Source of the DNA: CAYJLW01 sp964370965
GTDB taxonomy: Bacteria; Actinomycetota; Acidimicrobiia; UBA2766
Direction of reading: 5' to 3'
NCBI GenBank assembly: GCA_964370965.1
Contig: CAYJLW010000018.1
Span: 1 to 56,571, forward strand
DNA length: 56,571 nt
Shown in pieces: positions 1 through 9,300 of this stretch. A program made the translations under genes and the position numbers. The stretch's first letter is position 1; each line of letters opens with the position of its first letter. The notes beneath the pieces were generated by a model. It was not told the DNA's origin, did no database searches, and saw nothing but the letters and a program-made list of their open reading frames with translations.

Positions 1-146
1 TTTGCCCCGGGACGCCGCGGGATCCCCCTGGCGGCCGTCGGGGTGAGGGCCGGATGAGTGGGCGGTGCCGCGTGGGCGGTGCGCTGTGCGGCGGTAGCCT
101 CCACATCTCCGGTGGAACCGGGGCGGATCCACACAAGGGGGCGACG

Positions 147-1412
147 GTGGCCCGACAGGCGCACGGACAAGGGGACGCCGGGCGGCGGCGGCATCCAGCC
201 CTCCTCGTTGTGGCGCTGGTCGTGCTCGCCGGTGTCGTCGCGGGCGGCGCCTACGTCCTCGTGGGGGACGTCCGCACGGTGGAGCACCAGGAAGCCCTCG
301 ATCCCTTCTACCAGCCGCCCCGACCCCTGCCCGCCGGCGAGCCGGGCGAGGTCATCCGGTCCCAGCCCATTGACGTCGCCCCGCCGGGGGCCAAGGGGTG
401 GCGGATCCTGTACCGCAGCGAGCGGGCCGACGGCTCGGTGGCAGTCTCCTCGGGCATGGTCTTCGCCCCGGAAGGGCCGGCGCCGCCCGGGGGCCGCCCC
501 GTGGTCGCCTGGGCGCACCCCACGATCGGCATGGGTGAGCAGTGCGCTCCCTCGCGGAGCGGAGATCCCCTGAAGCTCATGACCTGGGCGGCGGACATGG
601 TCGCCAACGGCTGGGTCGTCACGGCGACTGACTACGCGGGCCTCGGGACACCGGGCGTGGAGGCGTACCTGATCGGGGGGGACGAAGGCCGCGACGTCCT
701 GAACTCCGTGCGGGCGGCGAGGAACCTCGGGGGCACGCATGGCGGCGACCGCTTCGCCGTGTACGGGCACTCCCAGGGCGGGCACGCGGCGCTGTTTGCC
801 GGGCAGCTCGCCCGCGCGTACGCTCCCGAGCTCCACCTCGTCGCCGTGGCGGCGGCGGCCCCCGCCGGCGAACTGGCGCGGCTCATGTCCGAGCAGTACC
901 GCAAGGCGGTCGGGTGGGTCATCGGCGCCGAGGTGTTCGTCGCCTGGCCGGAGTCCTACGACGACATCTCCCTGAAGCAGGTCGCCAGCAGTGACGGTAT
1001 CGAGAACTACCGTCGCATCGCCCGGGACTGCATCCTCCAAGGTGCTGTCGAAGGGGAGCTGCGCTTCCTCGTGGGCGAGCAGATCTTCGCCCGCGATCCG
1101 ATCTCGGTTCCGTCCTGGAAGAAGCGGGCGACAGAGAACACGCCGTCCCCGTTGCCCGCGGACGTGCCGCTCCTGATCGCTCAGGGTGTCACGGACGTCG
1201 TGGTCCCGCCCGGGACGACGGCGGCGCTGGCGCGCCGGTTCTGTGACGCGGGTTCCCGCGTGTGGGTCATGTGGCTGGGCCAGACCGGACACACGACCGT
1301 GGCCGCCGTGGCCGGTCCCTCCGTCACGACTTGGCTGCAGGACCGCTTCGCCGGTGTCCCGGCGGCCACGACCTGCGCCACCGCCCCGCCGGCAGGGCTG
1401 GCGGGGGAGTAG
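147..1412 (+). CDS. secreted or membrane-anchored lipase / triacylglycerol lipase (LIP family)
   Basis: An alpha/beta hydrolase of the secretory lipase (LIP) type, about 421 residues. An N-terminal hydrophobic helix (residues about 16-41) after a basic stretch indicates export or membrane anchoring. The nucleophile elbow GHSQGG is followed by a late Asp in VTDVVVPP and a His in GQTGHTT, which give a complete Ser-Asp-His triad in the right order. The frame stays open back to an ATG at 54, but the extra 31 residues look uninformative. The GTG at 147 has a good ribosome site (AAGGGGG) just upstream, so I start there. Secretory lipases hydrolyse esters of lipids; the substrate here is unknown. 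It stands 147 bp upstream of the GH31 gene, and the gap shows no clear feature. Confidence 0.85.
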   Translation: MARQAHGQGDAGRRRHPALLVVALVVLAGVVAGGAYVLVGDVRTVEHQEALDPFYQPPRPLPAGEPGEVIRSQPIDVAPPGAKGWRILYRSERADGSVAVSSGMVFAPEGPAPPGGRPVVAWAHPTIGMGEQCAPSRSGDPLKLMTWAADMVANGWVVTATDYAGLGTPGVEAYLIGGDEGRDVLNSVRAARNLGGTHGGDRFAVYGHSQGGHAALFAGQLARAYAPELHLVAVAAAAPAGELARLMSEQYRKAVGWVIGAEVFVAWPESYDDISLKQVASSDGIENYRRIARDCILQGAVEGELRFLVGEQIFARDPISVPSWKKRATENTPSPLPADVPLLIAQGVTDVVVPPGTTAALARRFCDAGSRVWVMWLGQTGHTTVAAVAGPSVTTWLQDRFAGVPAATTCATAPPAGLAGE

Positions 1413-1559
1413 GAAGGGGACGTTGGGACGCGTCCTCGCCGTGCTCTTCGGATGGGAGGCGCAGCGGGCCTCGGACAGGGCGGGCAGGGACGGCCGGGAG
1501 CGGCCGGGCAGGACGGCTCGCGCGGGGTGGCGAAGTAGGCGGACGATGGTGCGGGTGCA

Positions 1560-4142
1560 GTGAGGGCTTCGCGACGGATACGTCGGGCGGTGGTGGCCGT
1601 CGCCGGCCCCGTGCTCGCGCTCTCCGGCATCCTCGCTCCGGTGCCGGGCGCCGCGGAGGAACCTGTCGTCGTTGCCGGCGAAGGCATCGGCGCCGAGATC
1701 GAGCGGGCACCCTTTCGCCTCCGCATCCTCGACGGTGACGGCGTCGAGGTCGTCGCCGAGCGCGGCGGCGGGGACTGGATGTGGCGGGGGCTGTCCTACT
1801 CCACCGGTTTCGTCCTCGGCGGCTTCCTGCAGCCGCTGGAGACGTCCCTTGCGTTCGACGTGGACCTGTGGTCCTTCGCCCTGGACCGGGTGCAGGCCGT
1901 GGAGGCGGTCCCCGGCGGCGTCCGCCTCACGGTCTCGACGACCGAGCCGTTCGGGCTCCGCAGCGCCACCGTGACGGTGACCTCCCCCGGTGCCCGGCGA
2001 CTCCGGGTGGCCATGGAGCTGTCGTCCACGGCCGGGGTGTACCGGCTGCGGGAGTCCTTCGCCGCCCCGGCCGGCGAGCACTACAGCGGCTTCGGGGAAC
2101 GCTTCGGCGACAGCTACGACCAGCGGGGCCGCTCCTTCGTCCTCGGCTCTGACCGCTTCTACACCGGCCCCGAGCTCTTCGGGTTCCCGCTCCCGGTGAA
2201 CGACCACTTCCCGGTCCCGTTCCTGGTCTCGTCCCGGGGCTACGGGATCTCGGTGCGCAACAGCTCCAAGGGCGTCCGCTTCGACCTCGCCTCGCGCAAC
2301 GCCGCCGTGGCGAGCTTCGGCGTCCCCGCCGGCACCGGCCCGCTCGCCTACGACGTCTACGTGGGCGATCCCACCCGCGTGCTCGCCGACTACACGGCCG
2401 ACACCGGGCGTTCCCGCGTCCTGCCGGAGTGGGCCTACGGGGTCTGGAAGGGTCACGACCGCGACCCCTCCCAGGCGGAGGCGCTGGACCAGTTCGACCA
2501 GTGGCGAGACCACGCCATGCCCCTGGACGTGGCCATGATCGACTCGCCGTGGGAGACCACCTACAACACGTGGGAGTGGAACCCCGAGCAGTTCCCCGAC
2601 GCCCAAGGGATGCTCGACACCCTGCGGCGACTGGGGACGCGCCCGATCGTGTGGAACAGCGGCTGGATCAACACGGACTCCCGGGCCGGGGACCGGGCGC
2701 CCGGGCCGCTGTCGGAGGCGTGGGCGAGTGCTCCGGCGGCGAACTACGCCCCGGCGGCGGCCGCCGGCCTGTTCGTCCGGAACCCCGACGGGACCCCGCA
2801 CGTGGGCAAGTGGTGGATGGGCACCGGATCCATCCTGGACTTCACGAACCCCGCCACCCGGACGTACTGGGTGAACACGTTGCGACCCGTGCTCGACATG
2901 GGGGTCTACGGTGTGAAGGCCGACGGCGAGGAGGGCCACTACCTCCCCGACGGGGGCCGCCTCTCAGACGGCCGCAGCGGCCGGGAGGCGGCGTGGTCGC
3001 TCACGGTCCCGTACCGGGAGGCCACCGACGCCGCCCTGCGGGCCGCCCACGGCGACGACCACGTCTCGATCATGCGTTCCGGCTGGACGGGCAGCCAGGG
3101 CGAGGGCGGCATCTGGGGCGGCGACCAGTTCTCCACGCCGACGGGCCTCCGCCAGGTCGTCGTCGCCATGCTCACGGCCGCGGCGTCCGGGATCAGCAAC
3201 TGGCAGACCGACGCCGGGGGGTACTTCGGGCGCGTGCCCACGCTGGGCGAGATCATCGACCTCGTGATCCGCAACCCGGGCGTCCCTGTCGACAAGCTCT
3301 TCGGCGGCCTCCCGCCCACGAAGGCCGTCCTGGTCCGATGGGTGCAGGCGGCCACGATGAACCCCACGTTCGAGATGTTCTCCAAGGCGGCTCTGGAGCC
3401 GTGGCTGTACGACGCCGAGACCGAGGCGATCGTGCGGGAATACGCCCTCCTCCACCAGCACCTCGTGCCCTACATCCGGGCGGCCGCCCGTGTGGCACAC
3501 GAGACCGGCGTGCCCGTCGTGCGGCCTCTCGGGCTCCTCCAGCCCGACGACGCCAGGGCGTGGGCGACCCCGGACGCCTGGCTCTTCGGGGATTCGATCT
3601 ACGCCGCGCCGGTTCTCGACCCGGACGCCACCTCGCGATCCGTGTACCTCCCGGCGGGGGAGTGGGTGGACTGGTGGAGCGGCGACCTCCTGGCGGGCGG
3701 CACGACGGTCACGGCTCCCGCCCCCCTGGCACGCCTCCCCCTCTACGTGCGGGCGGGGGCGGTCGTCCCCACGTATCCGGACGACGTGACCACGCTCACG
3801 CCTGGCACCGACCCGCGGGCGGTCTCCCCGGCCGGTCGCCTCGACGTCCGGGTGTGGCGCCGGGGGGCGGTCCCCGTGTCCACGCTCACGCTCGCCGACG
3901 GATCCGCGTTCACCGCCTCGCCCGGGTCGCTCCTCTGGACGGGCACTCCGGCGGCGAGCCTCCTGGTGCGCATGCCCCTGGCGGAGGCCCCGGCGGCCGT
4001 CACCGCGGGCGGTTCGCCGGTGGGCCGGGCGGCTTCTGTGGCGGACGTCCGGACGTCCCGTTCCGGCTGGTTCTTCGACGCTGCCGGGGGCGAGATCTGG
4101 GTCGGCGTCCCGGGCGGCGCGGGTGGCGTGGTCGCCGGGTAG
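1560..4142 (+). CDS. secreted glycoside hydrolase family 31 (alpha-glucosidase/alpha-xylosidase type)
   Basis: About 860 residues, normal for GH31. A basic N-terminus and hydrophobic core ending at PGAAEE form a signal peptide. The N-terminal beta-sandwich is followed by the TIM barrel. The region VKADGEEGHY holds the family nucleophile Asp (about D455), and RSGWTGSQ with GGIWGGDQFS holds the acid/base Asp (about D522). C-terminal beta domains follow (YLPAGEWVDWWSG is typical). GH31 enzymes hydrolyse alpha-linked glucosides or xylosides with retention. The usual motif around the nucleophile (DFGE or DMNE) is DGEE here, so specificity cannot be assigned. The start is GTG at 1560. Its exported neighbours, the lipase and the cell-wall peptidase, suggest a small extracellular hydrolase group but no proven operon. 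Confidence 0.9.
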   Translation: MRASRRIRRAVVAVAGPVLALSGILAPVPGAAEEPVVVAGEGIGAEIERAPFRLRILDGDGVEVVAERGGGDWMWRGLSYSTGFVLGGFLQPLETSLAFDVDLWSFALDRVQAVEAVPGGVRLTVSTTEPFGLRSATVTVTSPGARRLRVAMELSSTAGVYRLRESFAAPAGEHYSGFGERFGDSYDQRGRSFVLGSDRFYTGPELFGFPLPVNDHFPVPFLVSSRGYGISVRNSSKGVRFDLASRNAAVASFGVPAGTGPLAYDVYVGDPTRVLADYTADTGRSRVLPEWAYGVWKGHDRDPSQAEALDQFDQWRDHAMPLDVAMIDSPWETTYNTWEWNPEQFPDAQGMLDTLRRLGTRPIVWNSGWINTDSRAGDRAPGPLSEAWASAPAANYAPAAAAGLFVRNPDGTPHVGKWWMGTGSILDFTNPATRTYWVNTLRPVLDMGVYGVKADGEEGHYLPDGGRLSDGRSGREAAWSLTVPYREATDAALRAAHGDDHVSIMRSGWTGSQGEGGIWGGDQFSTPTGLRQVVVAMLTAAASGISNWQTDAGGYFGRVPTLGEIIDLVIRNPGVPVDKLFGGLPPTKAVLVRWVQAATMNPTFEMFSKAALEPWLYDAETEAIVREYALLHQHLVPYIRAAARVAHETGVPVVRPLGLLQPDDARAWATPDAWLFGDSIYAAPVLDPDATSRSVYLPAGEWVDWWSGDLLAGGTTVTAPAPLARLPLYVRAGAVVPTYPDDVTTLTPGTDPRAVSPAGRLDVRVWRRGAVPVSTLTLADGSAFTASPGSLLWTGTPAASLLVRMPLAEAPAAVTAGGSPVGRAASVADVRTSRSGWFFDAAGGEIWVGVPGGAGGVVAG

Positions 4143-4238
4143 CCCGCCCCGTCGTGGCCCCGCAGGACCGGAAAGACCCGGTGGAGGGTGTCGCTTCGGG
4201 AACAATGGGGGCGCCCAGATCGTCCATCCCGTAACACC

Positions 4239-5252
4239 GTGCACGTCCCCGCCCGACGCCAGCCCGTCTCCGCCTTCCTCCGCCTCCTGACGGCGGTCGT
4301 TGTGGCCGCCGGCGCCCTCGCGCCCGCCCCTGCCCGGGCGGCGAGCCCGGGCCAGGAGCTCGAGCGCCTCCAGAAGGACATCGAGCGCATCGGCGCCGAG
4401 CACACCCGCCAGCAGCAGGCCCTGCGGCAGGTGAACGTCAACCTGGACCAGACGGCGAAGCGCCTCGACGCCACGCGCAAGCGCATCGATGAGAACAAGG
4501 CCCGGCTCGCCGAGCAGGCCACCGACCTGTACGTACACGGCTCCACCTACTTCGACGAGGGCTTCACGCGCTTCGTGGGGATGCGCAGGGCGGGGGACTT
4601 CGCCGTGGCCTCGGCGTACCTCAACACCCTGCAGTCCCGGGCCGCCGAGACCCTCGGCCGGCTCAGGGCCGACAACGAGGATCTCACGGCGGCGAAGGCG
4701 CAGCTCGAGGGCGAGCAGAAGCGCCGGAAGCAGATCATCGCCGACCTCGAGGCCGAGCAGGAGCGGGCGGAGGCCGCCGTTTCCCAGCAGCAGGCGATCG
4801 TCGACCGCTACCGGGCGCAGCTCTCCGCCCGCCAGATAGCCTCCGTCGCTCCCCGCTCCTCGCCGCCCGGGAACGTCCGTGGCTACGGCAACGGCCGGCT
4901 CCCGGACTCCGCTCTGGAGTCCCTCGGGATCGGTGACCACCGCCTCGTCCCGGGGGCGGCGCAGGCCTTCAAGCGCATTTACGCGGCGGCGTCCGCGGCG
5001 GGAGTCCACATCGGGATCACCGACTCCTACCGCTCCTATCCGGCGCAGGTCTCCATCGCCCGGCGCAAGGGGCTCTACGGCCGGGGCGGCCTCGCCGCCG
5101 TGCCGGGCACCAGCAACCACGGCTGGGGTCTCAGCCTCGACCTCGGCCTCGACTCCTCCGCCCTGCGCTGGATGCGGGCCAACGCCCGCCGCTACGGCTT
5201 CTACGAGGACGTCCCCCGCGAGAACTGGCACTGGACCTACAAGGGGGGATGA
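4239..5252 (+). CDS. secreted coiled-coil D-alanyl-D-alanine carboxypeptidase (peptidase M15B, VanY type)
   Basis: A signal peptide (n-region RRQP, cleavage near ARAASPG) precedes a long coiled coil (roughly residues 35-190) of the kind found in EnvC- and RipA-like wall hydrolases. A C-terminal VanY domain completes the protein. In that domain SNHGWGLSLDL supplies the Zn-binding His and Asp, and ENWHW supplies the catalytic Glu and last Zn-binding His, so it should be active. The family trims the terminal D-Ala of peptidoglycan stems. I prefer the GTG at 4239 over the GTG at 4188 because it places the signal peptide at the N-terminus. A paralogous coiled coil appears in the gene that runs off the right end of the window. 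A strong hairpin follows the stop. Confidence 0.87.
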   Translation: MHVPARRQPVSAFLRLLTAVVVAAGALAPAPARAASPGQELERLQKDIERIGAEHTRQQQALRQVNVNLDQTAKRLDATRKRIDENKARLAEQATDLYVHGSTYFDEGFTRFVGMRRAGDFAVASAYLNTLQSRAAETLGRLRADNEDLTAAKAQLEGEQKRRKQIIADLEAEQERAEAAVSQQQAIVDRYRAQLSARQIASVAPRSSPPGNVRGYGNGRLPDSALESLGIGDHRLVPGAAQAFKRIYAAASAAGVHIGITDSYRSYPAQVSIARRKGLYGRGGLAAVPGTSNHGWGLSLDLGLDSSALRWMRANARRYGFYEDVPRENWHWTYKGG

Positions 5253-5258
5253 CCCCCA

Positions 5259-5368
5259 CGGAACTGGGCGCGCTGCGCGGCGCTTGTGCCGCGCCGCGGC
5301 CCCCGNNNNNNNNNNACGGAGCGGCCCGCCCCCGGCGTCGTTTGCCCCCCGCCCGCCGCCCAGTTCCG
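5259..5368. terminator. bidirectional hairpin between convergent genes, interrupted by an N gap
   Basis: The arm CGGAACTGGGCG (5259-5270) is the exact reverse complement of CGCCCAGTTCCG (5357-5368). The interior is extremely GC-rich and contains ten Ns. It fills the space between the stop of the + strand peptidase (5252) and the stop of the - strand aldolase (5371), as a shared terminator should. The left arm shares the 18-mer AACTGGGCGCGCTGCGCG with the hairpin at 19434. Confidence 0.6.
5306..5315. other. assembly gap (10 N)
   Basis: Ten Ns lie in the loop of the 5259-5368 hairpin. The true length is unknown. No coding sequence is interrupted. Confidence 0.95.
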
Positions 5369-5370
5369 GG

Positions 5371-6027
5371 TCAGGCACCCGTGGCGGGAGGCTTGATCGA
5401 GTACTCGTACACGGACTGGTAGAGCGCTCGGGCGTGCTCGGGGAGCTCGACCGGGCCCCCCAGAGTCATGGCGCCGAGGACGATCGCCGCCGTGCGTTCC
5501 ACGGAGACTCCGTGGAGGAGCGCCTTCTCGAGCGTGTCGCCCACGGTCACCATGCCGTGGTTCGCCATGAGCACGGCCCTTCCCCGCCCCAGGGCGGAGA
5601 CCACGTGGGCGGCGAGCTCCGGGGTGCCCGAGATGCCGTACTCGGCCACCGGCACTTCCAGGCCGAACTCGACGGCGACCTCGTCGATCATGTTGGGGAT
5701 CGCCTTACCGGCGAGGGCGAACATGGAGGCGTGCACCGGGTGGGAGTGGATGACGGCGCCCACGTCCGGGCGGGCCTCGTAGCAGCCCACGTGGATCGCC
5801 GCCTCCACGGACGGATGGCCGTCGCCCTCGATCACCTCCATGGCGAAGCTCACGACGAAGACGTCCTCGGGGGCGAGGGCGGACTTGTCCCCGTGCGGGG
5901 TGAGGGCGAGGAGACCCTCCTCGGGGAGCCGGCAGCTCACGTTCCCCGACGTCCCCGCCGTCAAGTTGTGGCGGTACAGTGCCGCCGCCGTCTCCGCCAC
6001 CGCCCGCCGTTCCTCTGCGAATCGCAT
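5371..6027 (-). CDS. class II aldolase/adducin family protein (L-fuculose-phosphate aldolase type)
   Basis: 218 residues, the usual size of the AraD/FucA fold. Visible family marks are TSGNVSCR (phosphate loop), a catalytic Glu region, the Zn-binding HSHP pair, and the later ANHGM with the third Zn His. These enzymes cleave or epimerise phosphorylated ketoses through a zinc enolate. It is the last gene of a - strand set, 19 bp after the FGGY kinase, so its substrate is probably the kinase product. The exact sugar cannot be told. The ATG at 6027 follows an AGGAGACACC ribosome site on the minus strand. Confidence 0.88.
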   Translation of the reverse strand: MRFAEERRAVAETAAALYRHNLTAGTSGNVSCRLPEEGLLALTPHGDKSALAPEDVFVVSFAMEVIEGDGHPSVEAAIHVGCYEARPDVGAVIHSHPVHASMFALAGKAIPNMIDEVAVEFGLEVPVAEYGISGTPELAAHVVSALGRGRAVLMANHGMVTVGDTLEKALLHGVSVERTAAIVLGAMTLGGPVELPEHARALYQSVYEYSIKPPATGA

Positions 6028-6046
6028 GTTTGGTGTCTCCTCTCGG

Positions 6047-7504
6047 TCAGAGCAGGGACGAGAACCTGCCCACTCCTGCCGCCAACCTCTCGGCTTCGGC
6101 CTGCCACGCCGCCAGCGCGGCCCGGTAAGGCGCCGCCCACTCCGGGACGGGAGCGACGGCCTCGCCGAAACCCGCCGGGTCCGGGGCCGTCTCGCCCAGC
6201 GCCGCGAGGCCCAGCGCAGCCGCTCCCCGCATCGTGACGTCGATGCCGAAGCGGGTCACGGGTCGGGCGAGGACGGACGCGAGCACGCCGGGGAAGAGCG
6301 CCGACTCGGCGAGGCCCCCGCCCACGGAGACGGACTCCACGGGAACGGACTCCGCGACCCAGCCCAGCCCGGTCGCCGCCGTGTAGGCGAGGTTCTCCAC
6401 GAACGCCCGGGCGATCGCCGCCGGCTCGGCGCCCAGGACGAGGAGCGGGACGGGGAACTGCACCTCGCCGGTGCGTACGAGGGGGAGGTCGGAGAAGTCC
6501 AGCGGCCCCGGGTTCACGAAGGCGAGGGGCCCGGACGCGGGGGCAGCCGGGGCCGCCATGACATGGATGTCCTCCGGGGCCACGTTCATGACCCGGGCGA
6601 GCCAGGCCTGGGCGATGCCCGCCTCCCCGCCGTTCGCCTCCAGCAGCCAGCGGCCGTCGGGGGCGTGGCACCCCGCCCAGCATCGGCGGGAAGGGTCGTC
6701 AGGGGGGACGCCGGCGCAGGCCACGACAGGCATCGTGGAACCCGCCACGACACCGGCCTGCCCGGGCGCCGTGACACCCATCCCGAGGAGTGCCGCCATC
6801 GTGTCCCCGCAGCCCACCGCCACCGGGAGGCCGGCGGGGAGGCCCGTCTCCACGGCCGCCGCCGGGGTCACCTCCCCGAGGGGGTCTCCCGCCTCTCGCA
6901 GCGGCGGCAGGAGCCCGGCGTCGACGCCGCACGCCGCCGCCAGGTCCGGGGCCCACGACCGCCCGGCCACGTCGAGGCAGCCCGTGTCGCCCGCGGCGGA
7001 CGGCTCCGCCGCCGTTACCCCCGTGAGGCGGTAGCCGAACCAGTCCGAGAGGGGGAGCACGGCGGCGACGCGGGCGGCGACGTCCGGGCGGTGGGTGCGG
7101 AACCAGGCGAGGCGGGGTGGGACGAGCACGATGGGGGGCTGGTGGCCGGTGACGTCCCGGAGGTGGTCGCCGTGCGTGCGTTGCATCTCCACGGCCTCGA
7201 GGAACCCGCGGGCGTCGCTGTTCGGGCCGGCGTAGAGGGTGGCGCCGTCGTCGGCGACGAACGCCGTGGCCAGGCGCTGCGCCGTGGACACGGCGGCGTC
7301 GGGTGTGTGGGTGGCGGTAGCCTCCCGGATGGCGTCGCAGGCCGTCAGCCAGAGCTCGGTGGTGTCCCACTCCCGGCCTGTGGGGGCGTCCGGCGGCGTC
7401 TGCGGCGGGGCCGGGCGGGTCGCTGCGGCCACGACCCGGCCGTCCTCCACGACGGAGGCCCGCAACGACGTCGAGCCCGTGTCCAGGACGAGGACGCGGG
7501 TCAT
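6047..7504 (-). CDS. FGGY-family carbohydrate kinase
   Basis: 485 residues in the FGGY two-domain actin-like fold. The N-terminal phosphate loop is LDTGSTSLRA. Mid-protein GCGDTMAALLGMG and GVVAGSTMP form the second phosphate region, and VSVGGGLAESALF is the adenosine-binding signature. FGGY kinases phosphorylate sugars, polyols or sugar acids. The open frame extends far upstream, but the ATG at 7504 overlaps the stop of the dehydrogenase (ATGA), which fixes the start and implies translational coupling. With the downstream aldolase it makes a phosphorylate-then-cleave pair. Confidence 0.9.
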   Translation of the reverse strand: MTRVLVLDTGSTSLRASVVEDGRVVAAATRPAPPQTPPDAPTGREWDTTELWLTACDAIREATATHTPDAAVSTAQRLATAFVADDGATLYAGPNSDARGFLEAVEMQRTHGDHLRDVTGHQPPIVLVPPRLAWFRTHRPDVAARVAAVLPLSDWFGYRLTGVTAAEPSAAGDTGCLDVAGRSWAPDLAAACGVDAGLLPPLREAGDPLGEVTPAAAVETGLPAGLPVAVGCGDTMAALLGMGVTAPGQAGVVAGSTMPVVACAGVPPDDPSRRCWAGCHAPDGRWLLEANGGEAGIAQAWLARVMNVAPEDIHVMAAPAAPASGPLAFVNPGPLDFSDLPLVRTGEVQFPVPLLVLGAEPAAIARAFVENLAYTAATGLGWVAESVPVESVSVGGGLAESALFPGVLASVLARPVTRFGIDVTMRGAAALGLAALGETAPDPAGFGEAVAPVPEWAAPYRAALAAWQAEAERLAAGVGRFSSLL

Positions 7505-8517
7505 GCGCCCAGCCGTTCCCGGGCGCGGTTCGCGCACTCCGGATTGAGGGCCCCCCGCGGGACGCCGCCGGCGAGGAGGGCCTCGAGGTCGTCCGCGAGC
7601 ATCGTCGTGTGCGTGGCGTCGGCATCCACGGAAGCACCCCCGATGTGGGCGGTGAGGACGACGCCGGGGAGCGTACAGAGAGGGTCGTCGGGCGCCAGGT
7701 ACTCGCCCTGGAAGTGGTCGAGGGCGGCGCCGGCGAGGTGGCCGGAGCGGAGGGCGGCCACGAGCGCCCCGCGGTCGACGATCGCCTCGCGGGCGGTGTT
7801 CACGAGATAAGCGCCCTCGGGCAGGAGAGCGAGCTCGGGGGCGCCGATCATGCCCCGGGTCTCCTCGGTGACGGCGGCGTGGACGGAGAGGAACCGGCTC
7901 CGCCGGAGCAGGGCGGGGAGGTCGTCCGCCCTCTCGACCCCGTCGATGGCGGCGGCGTAGGGGTCGTACACGACGACGCGCATGCCGAGGCCCCGGGCCC
8001 GCCAGGCGACCTCGTGGCCCACGGCGCCGTAGCCCAGGAGACCGAGGGTCTTGCCCGCCAGGAGGGGCCCCCGGTAGCGCTGCTGGAAGATGCGCTCGGC
8101 GATCACCCAGCGGCCCGCCCGCACGTCGCCGTCGGCGGCGGTGATGCCGCGGGCCGCGTCGATCATGAGGCCGACGGCGAGCTCGGCGACGGCGGCGGCG
8201 TTGCGGCCCGGTGTCCGGATGGCGAGGACCCCGGCGGCGGTGGCGGCGGCGACGTCGACGTTCCAGGGATCGCCTCGGGCGGCGCCCACGACGGCGAGGC
8301 CGGGACAGGCCTCGAACACGTTCGCCCCCACCATCTCCGCCTCGACGACGAGCACGGCTGTGTCGGGGCCGGCCCGTCTCGCGAGATCCTCCTCCGAGAG
8401 GATCCGGGGCGGGACGTGCTCCAGCCACGGATCGACGTCGAGGTCGAGGACGCCACGCAGCCGATCCAGGCCCTCCCCACGCAGGTAGGCCGTGGACAAC
8501 GCCCGCGGCCTGCTCAC
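7501..8517 (-). CDS. D-isomer-specific 2-hydroxyacid dehydrogenase, NAD-dependent
   Basis: About 338 residues. The central NAD-binding domain carries LGLLGYGAVGHEVA (GxGxxG) and ends the fold with VVVYDPY. VNTAREAIVDRGAL holds the catalytic Arg. GAALDHFQGEYL and TAHIGGAS hold the Glu/His region typical of phosphoglycerate dehydrogenase relatives. Function: reversible oxidation of a 2-hydroxyacid to the 2-oxoacid, or a sugar-acid analogue. I chose the GTG at 8517 (GTG-SRPRALS) because the frame upstream is a low-complexity Pro/Arg translation of a GC-rich spacer. It is the first gene of the three-gene operon ending at 5371; the ribosome site is weak. Confidence 0.85.
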   Translation of the reverse strand: MSRPRALSTAYLRGEGLDRLRGVLDLDVDPWLEHVPPRILSEEDLARRAGPDTAVLVVEAEMVGANVFEACPGLAVVGAARGDPWNVDVAAATAAGVLAIRTPGRNAAAVAELAVGLMIDAARGITAADGDVRAGRWVIAERIFQQRYRGPLLAGKTLGLLGYGAVGHEVAWRARGLGMRVVVYDPYAAAIDGVERADDLPALLRRSRFLSVHAAVTEETRGMIGAPELALLPEGAYLVNTAREAIVDRGALVAALRSGHLAGAALDHFQGEYLAPDDPLCTLPGVVLTAHIGGASVDADATHTTMLADDLEALLAGGVPRGALNPECANRARERLGA

Positions 8518-8647
8518 AGTGTCCGCCTGTTCGCCATCGTCGGGTCGGTCTCTCCTTCGGATTGGGCCGGACGGCGACCGGTCGTGGGTGGGGGGGGGGG
8601 GGCCCCCCCGGGCAGGGGCTGGGTACACGGCCGGGGCCGGGGGGCTC
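8518..8647. other. GC-rich low-complexity intergenic stretch
   Basis: 130 bp between the dehydrogenase start and the TetR stop. It contains a run of about 13 G followed by C runs (8589-8611) and further self-complementary G/C blocks near 8640-8671. This could act as a terminator for the TetR operon or reflect poor sequence. No gene was seen. Confidence 0.5.
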
Positions 8648-9244
8648 TCAACGGGGGAGGGTGGCCCCCCCGTGATCGAGGCCCCCTAGGCGGGAGATAT
8701 CCAGCAGGGCCTTCTTCATCGCCTTGTGCGGGAACTCCCGACGATAGGACGCGAAGTAGATCGCCGCAGCCGAGACGAGGCCGAAGAACGAGGACACGAG
8801 GACGCCGGGGTCGAGGCGCTTCACGATCCCCTCCGCCCGGGCCCGCTCGAGGACCTCGCCCACGACGGCGAGGTCCGGGGCGAGGATGCCTTCGGGGGTG
8901 ACGTCCGCCTCCGGGTCGATCCGCCAGGTCTCCAGCAGGATCACCTGTGTGAACGCCTGGTACTCGGCGAAGAAGTCGACGTGGGCTTCCACGAGGCGCA
9001 CGAGCGCTTCCCGGGTGGACGTCGCCGCATCGACCTCGGCGCGGACGTGGTCGGCCATGAGGGCGATGCCCTCCCGGAGGAGGAACAAGAAGAGGTCCCG
9101 CTTGGAACGGAAGTGGTAGTAGATCGTGGCCCGGGCGAGGCCGGCTTCCTCGGCGACCTCCTCCACCTTCGCCCGGGCGAAGCCCTTCTCGGCGAAGACG
9201 CGCATGGCGGCCTGGAAGATCTGTGCCTCCACCTCTGGGGTCAT
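8648..9244 (-). CDS. TetR/AcrR family transcriptional repressor
   Basis: 198 residues from the ATG at 9244. The N-terminal helix-turn-helix is clear (VEEVAEEAGLARATIYYHF). The C-terminal all-alpha ligand domain resembles TetR proteins that sense acyl-CoA, but I cannot identify the ligand. A longer start (TTG at 9304) would overlap the stop of the upstream MaoC gene as TTGA and add 20 residues; I consider both possible. It is the last gene of the dehydratase operon and next to a divergent beta-oxidation cluster, so it probably controls both through the inverted repeats near 10250-10280. Confidence 0.88.
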   Translation of the reverse strand: MTPEVEAQIFQAAMRVFAEKGFARAKVEEVAEEAGLARATIYYHFRSKRDLFLFLLREGIALMADHVRAEVDAATSTREALVRLVEAHVDFFAEYQAFTQVILLETWRIDPEADVTPEGILAPDLAVVGEVLERARAEGIVKRLDPGVLVSSFFGLVSAAAIYFASYRREFPHKAMKKALLDISRLGGLDHGGATLPR

Positions 9245-9300
9245 GCCCCGCTCGCGGGCGATGATGCCGCGGGCCGGCGCGCGGGCGCCGGCGGCCTCGG

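Noticed and set aside
54..146. ATG start at 54 for the lipase
   Set aside because: The added residues are Cys/Gly-rich without export features. The GTG at 147 has a better ribosome site and gives a standard membrane-anchor N-terminus.
2964..5378. Minus-strand open frame of about 800 codons opposite the GH31 and M15 genes
   Set aside because: It runs through the N gap, has a Gly/Arg/Pro-rich composition without any domain, and is antisense to two convincing genes. Long antisense frames are normal at this GC content.
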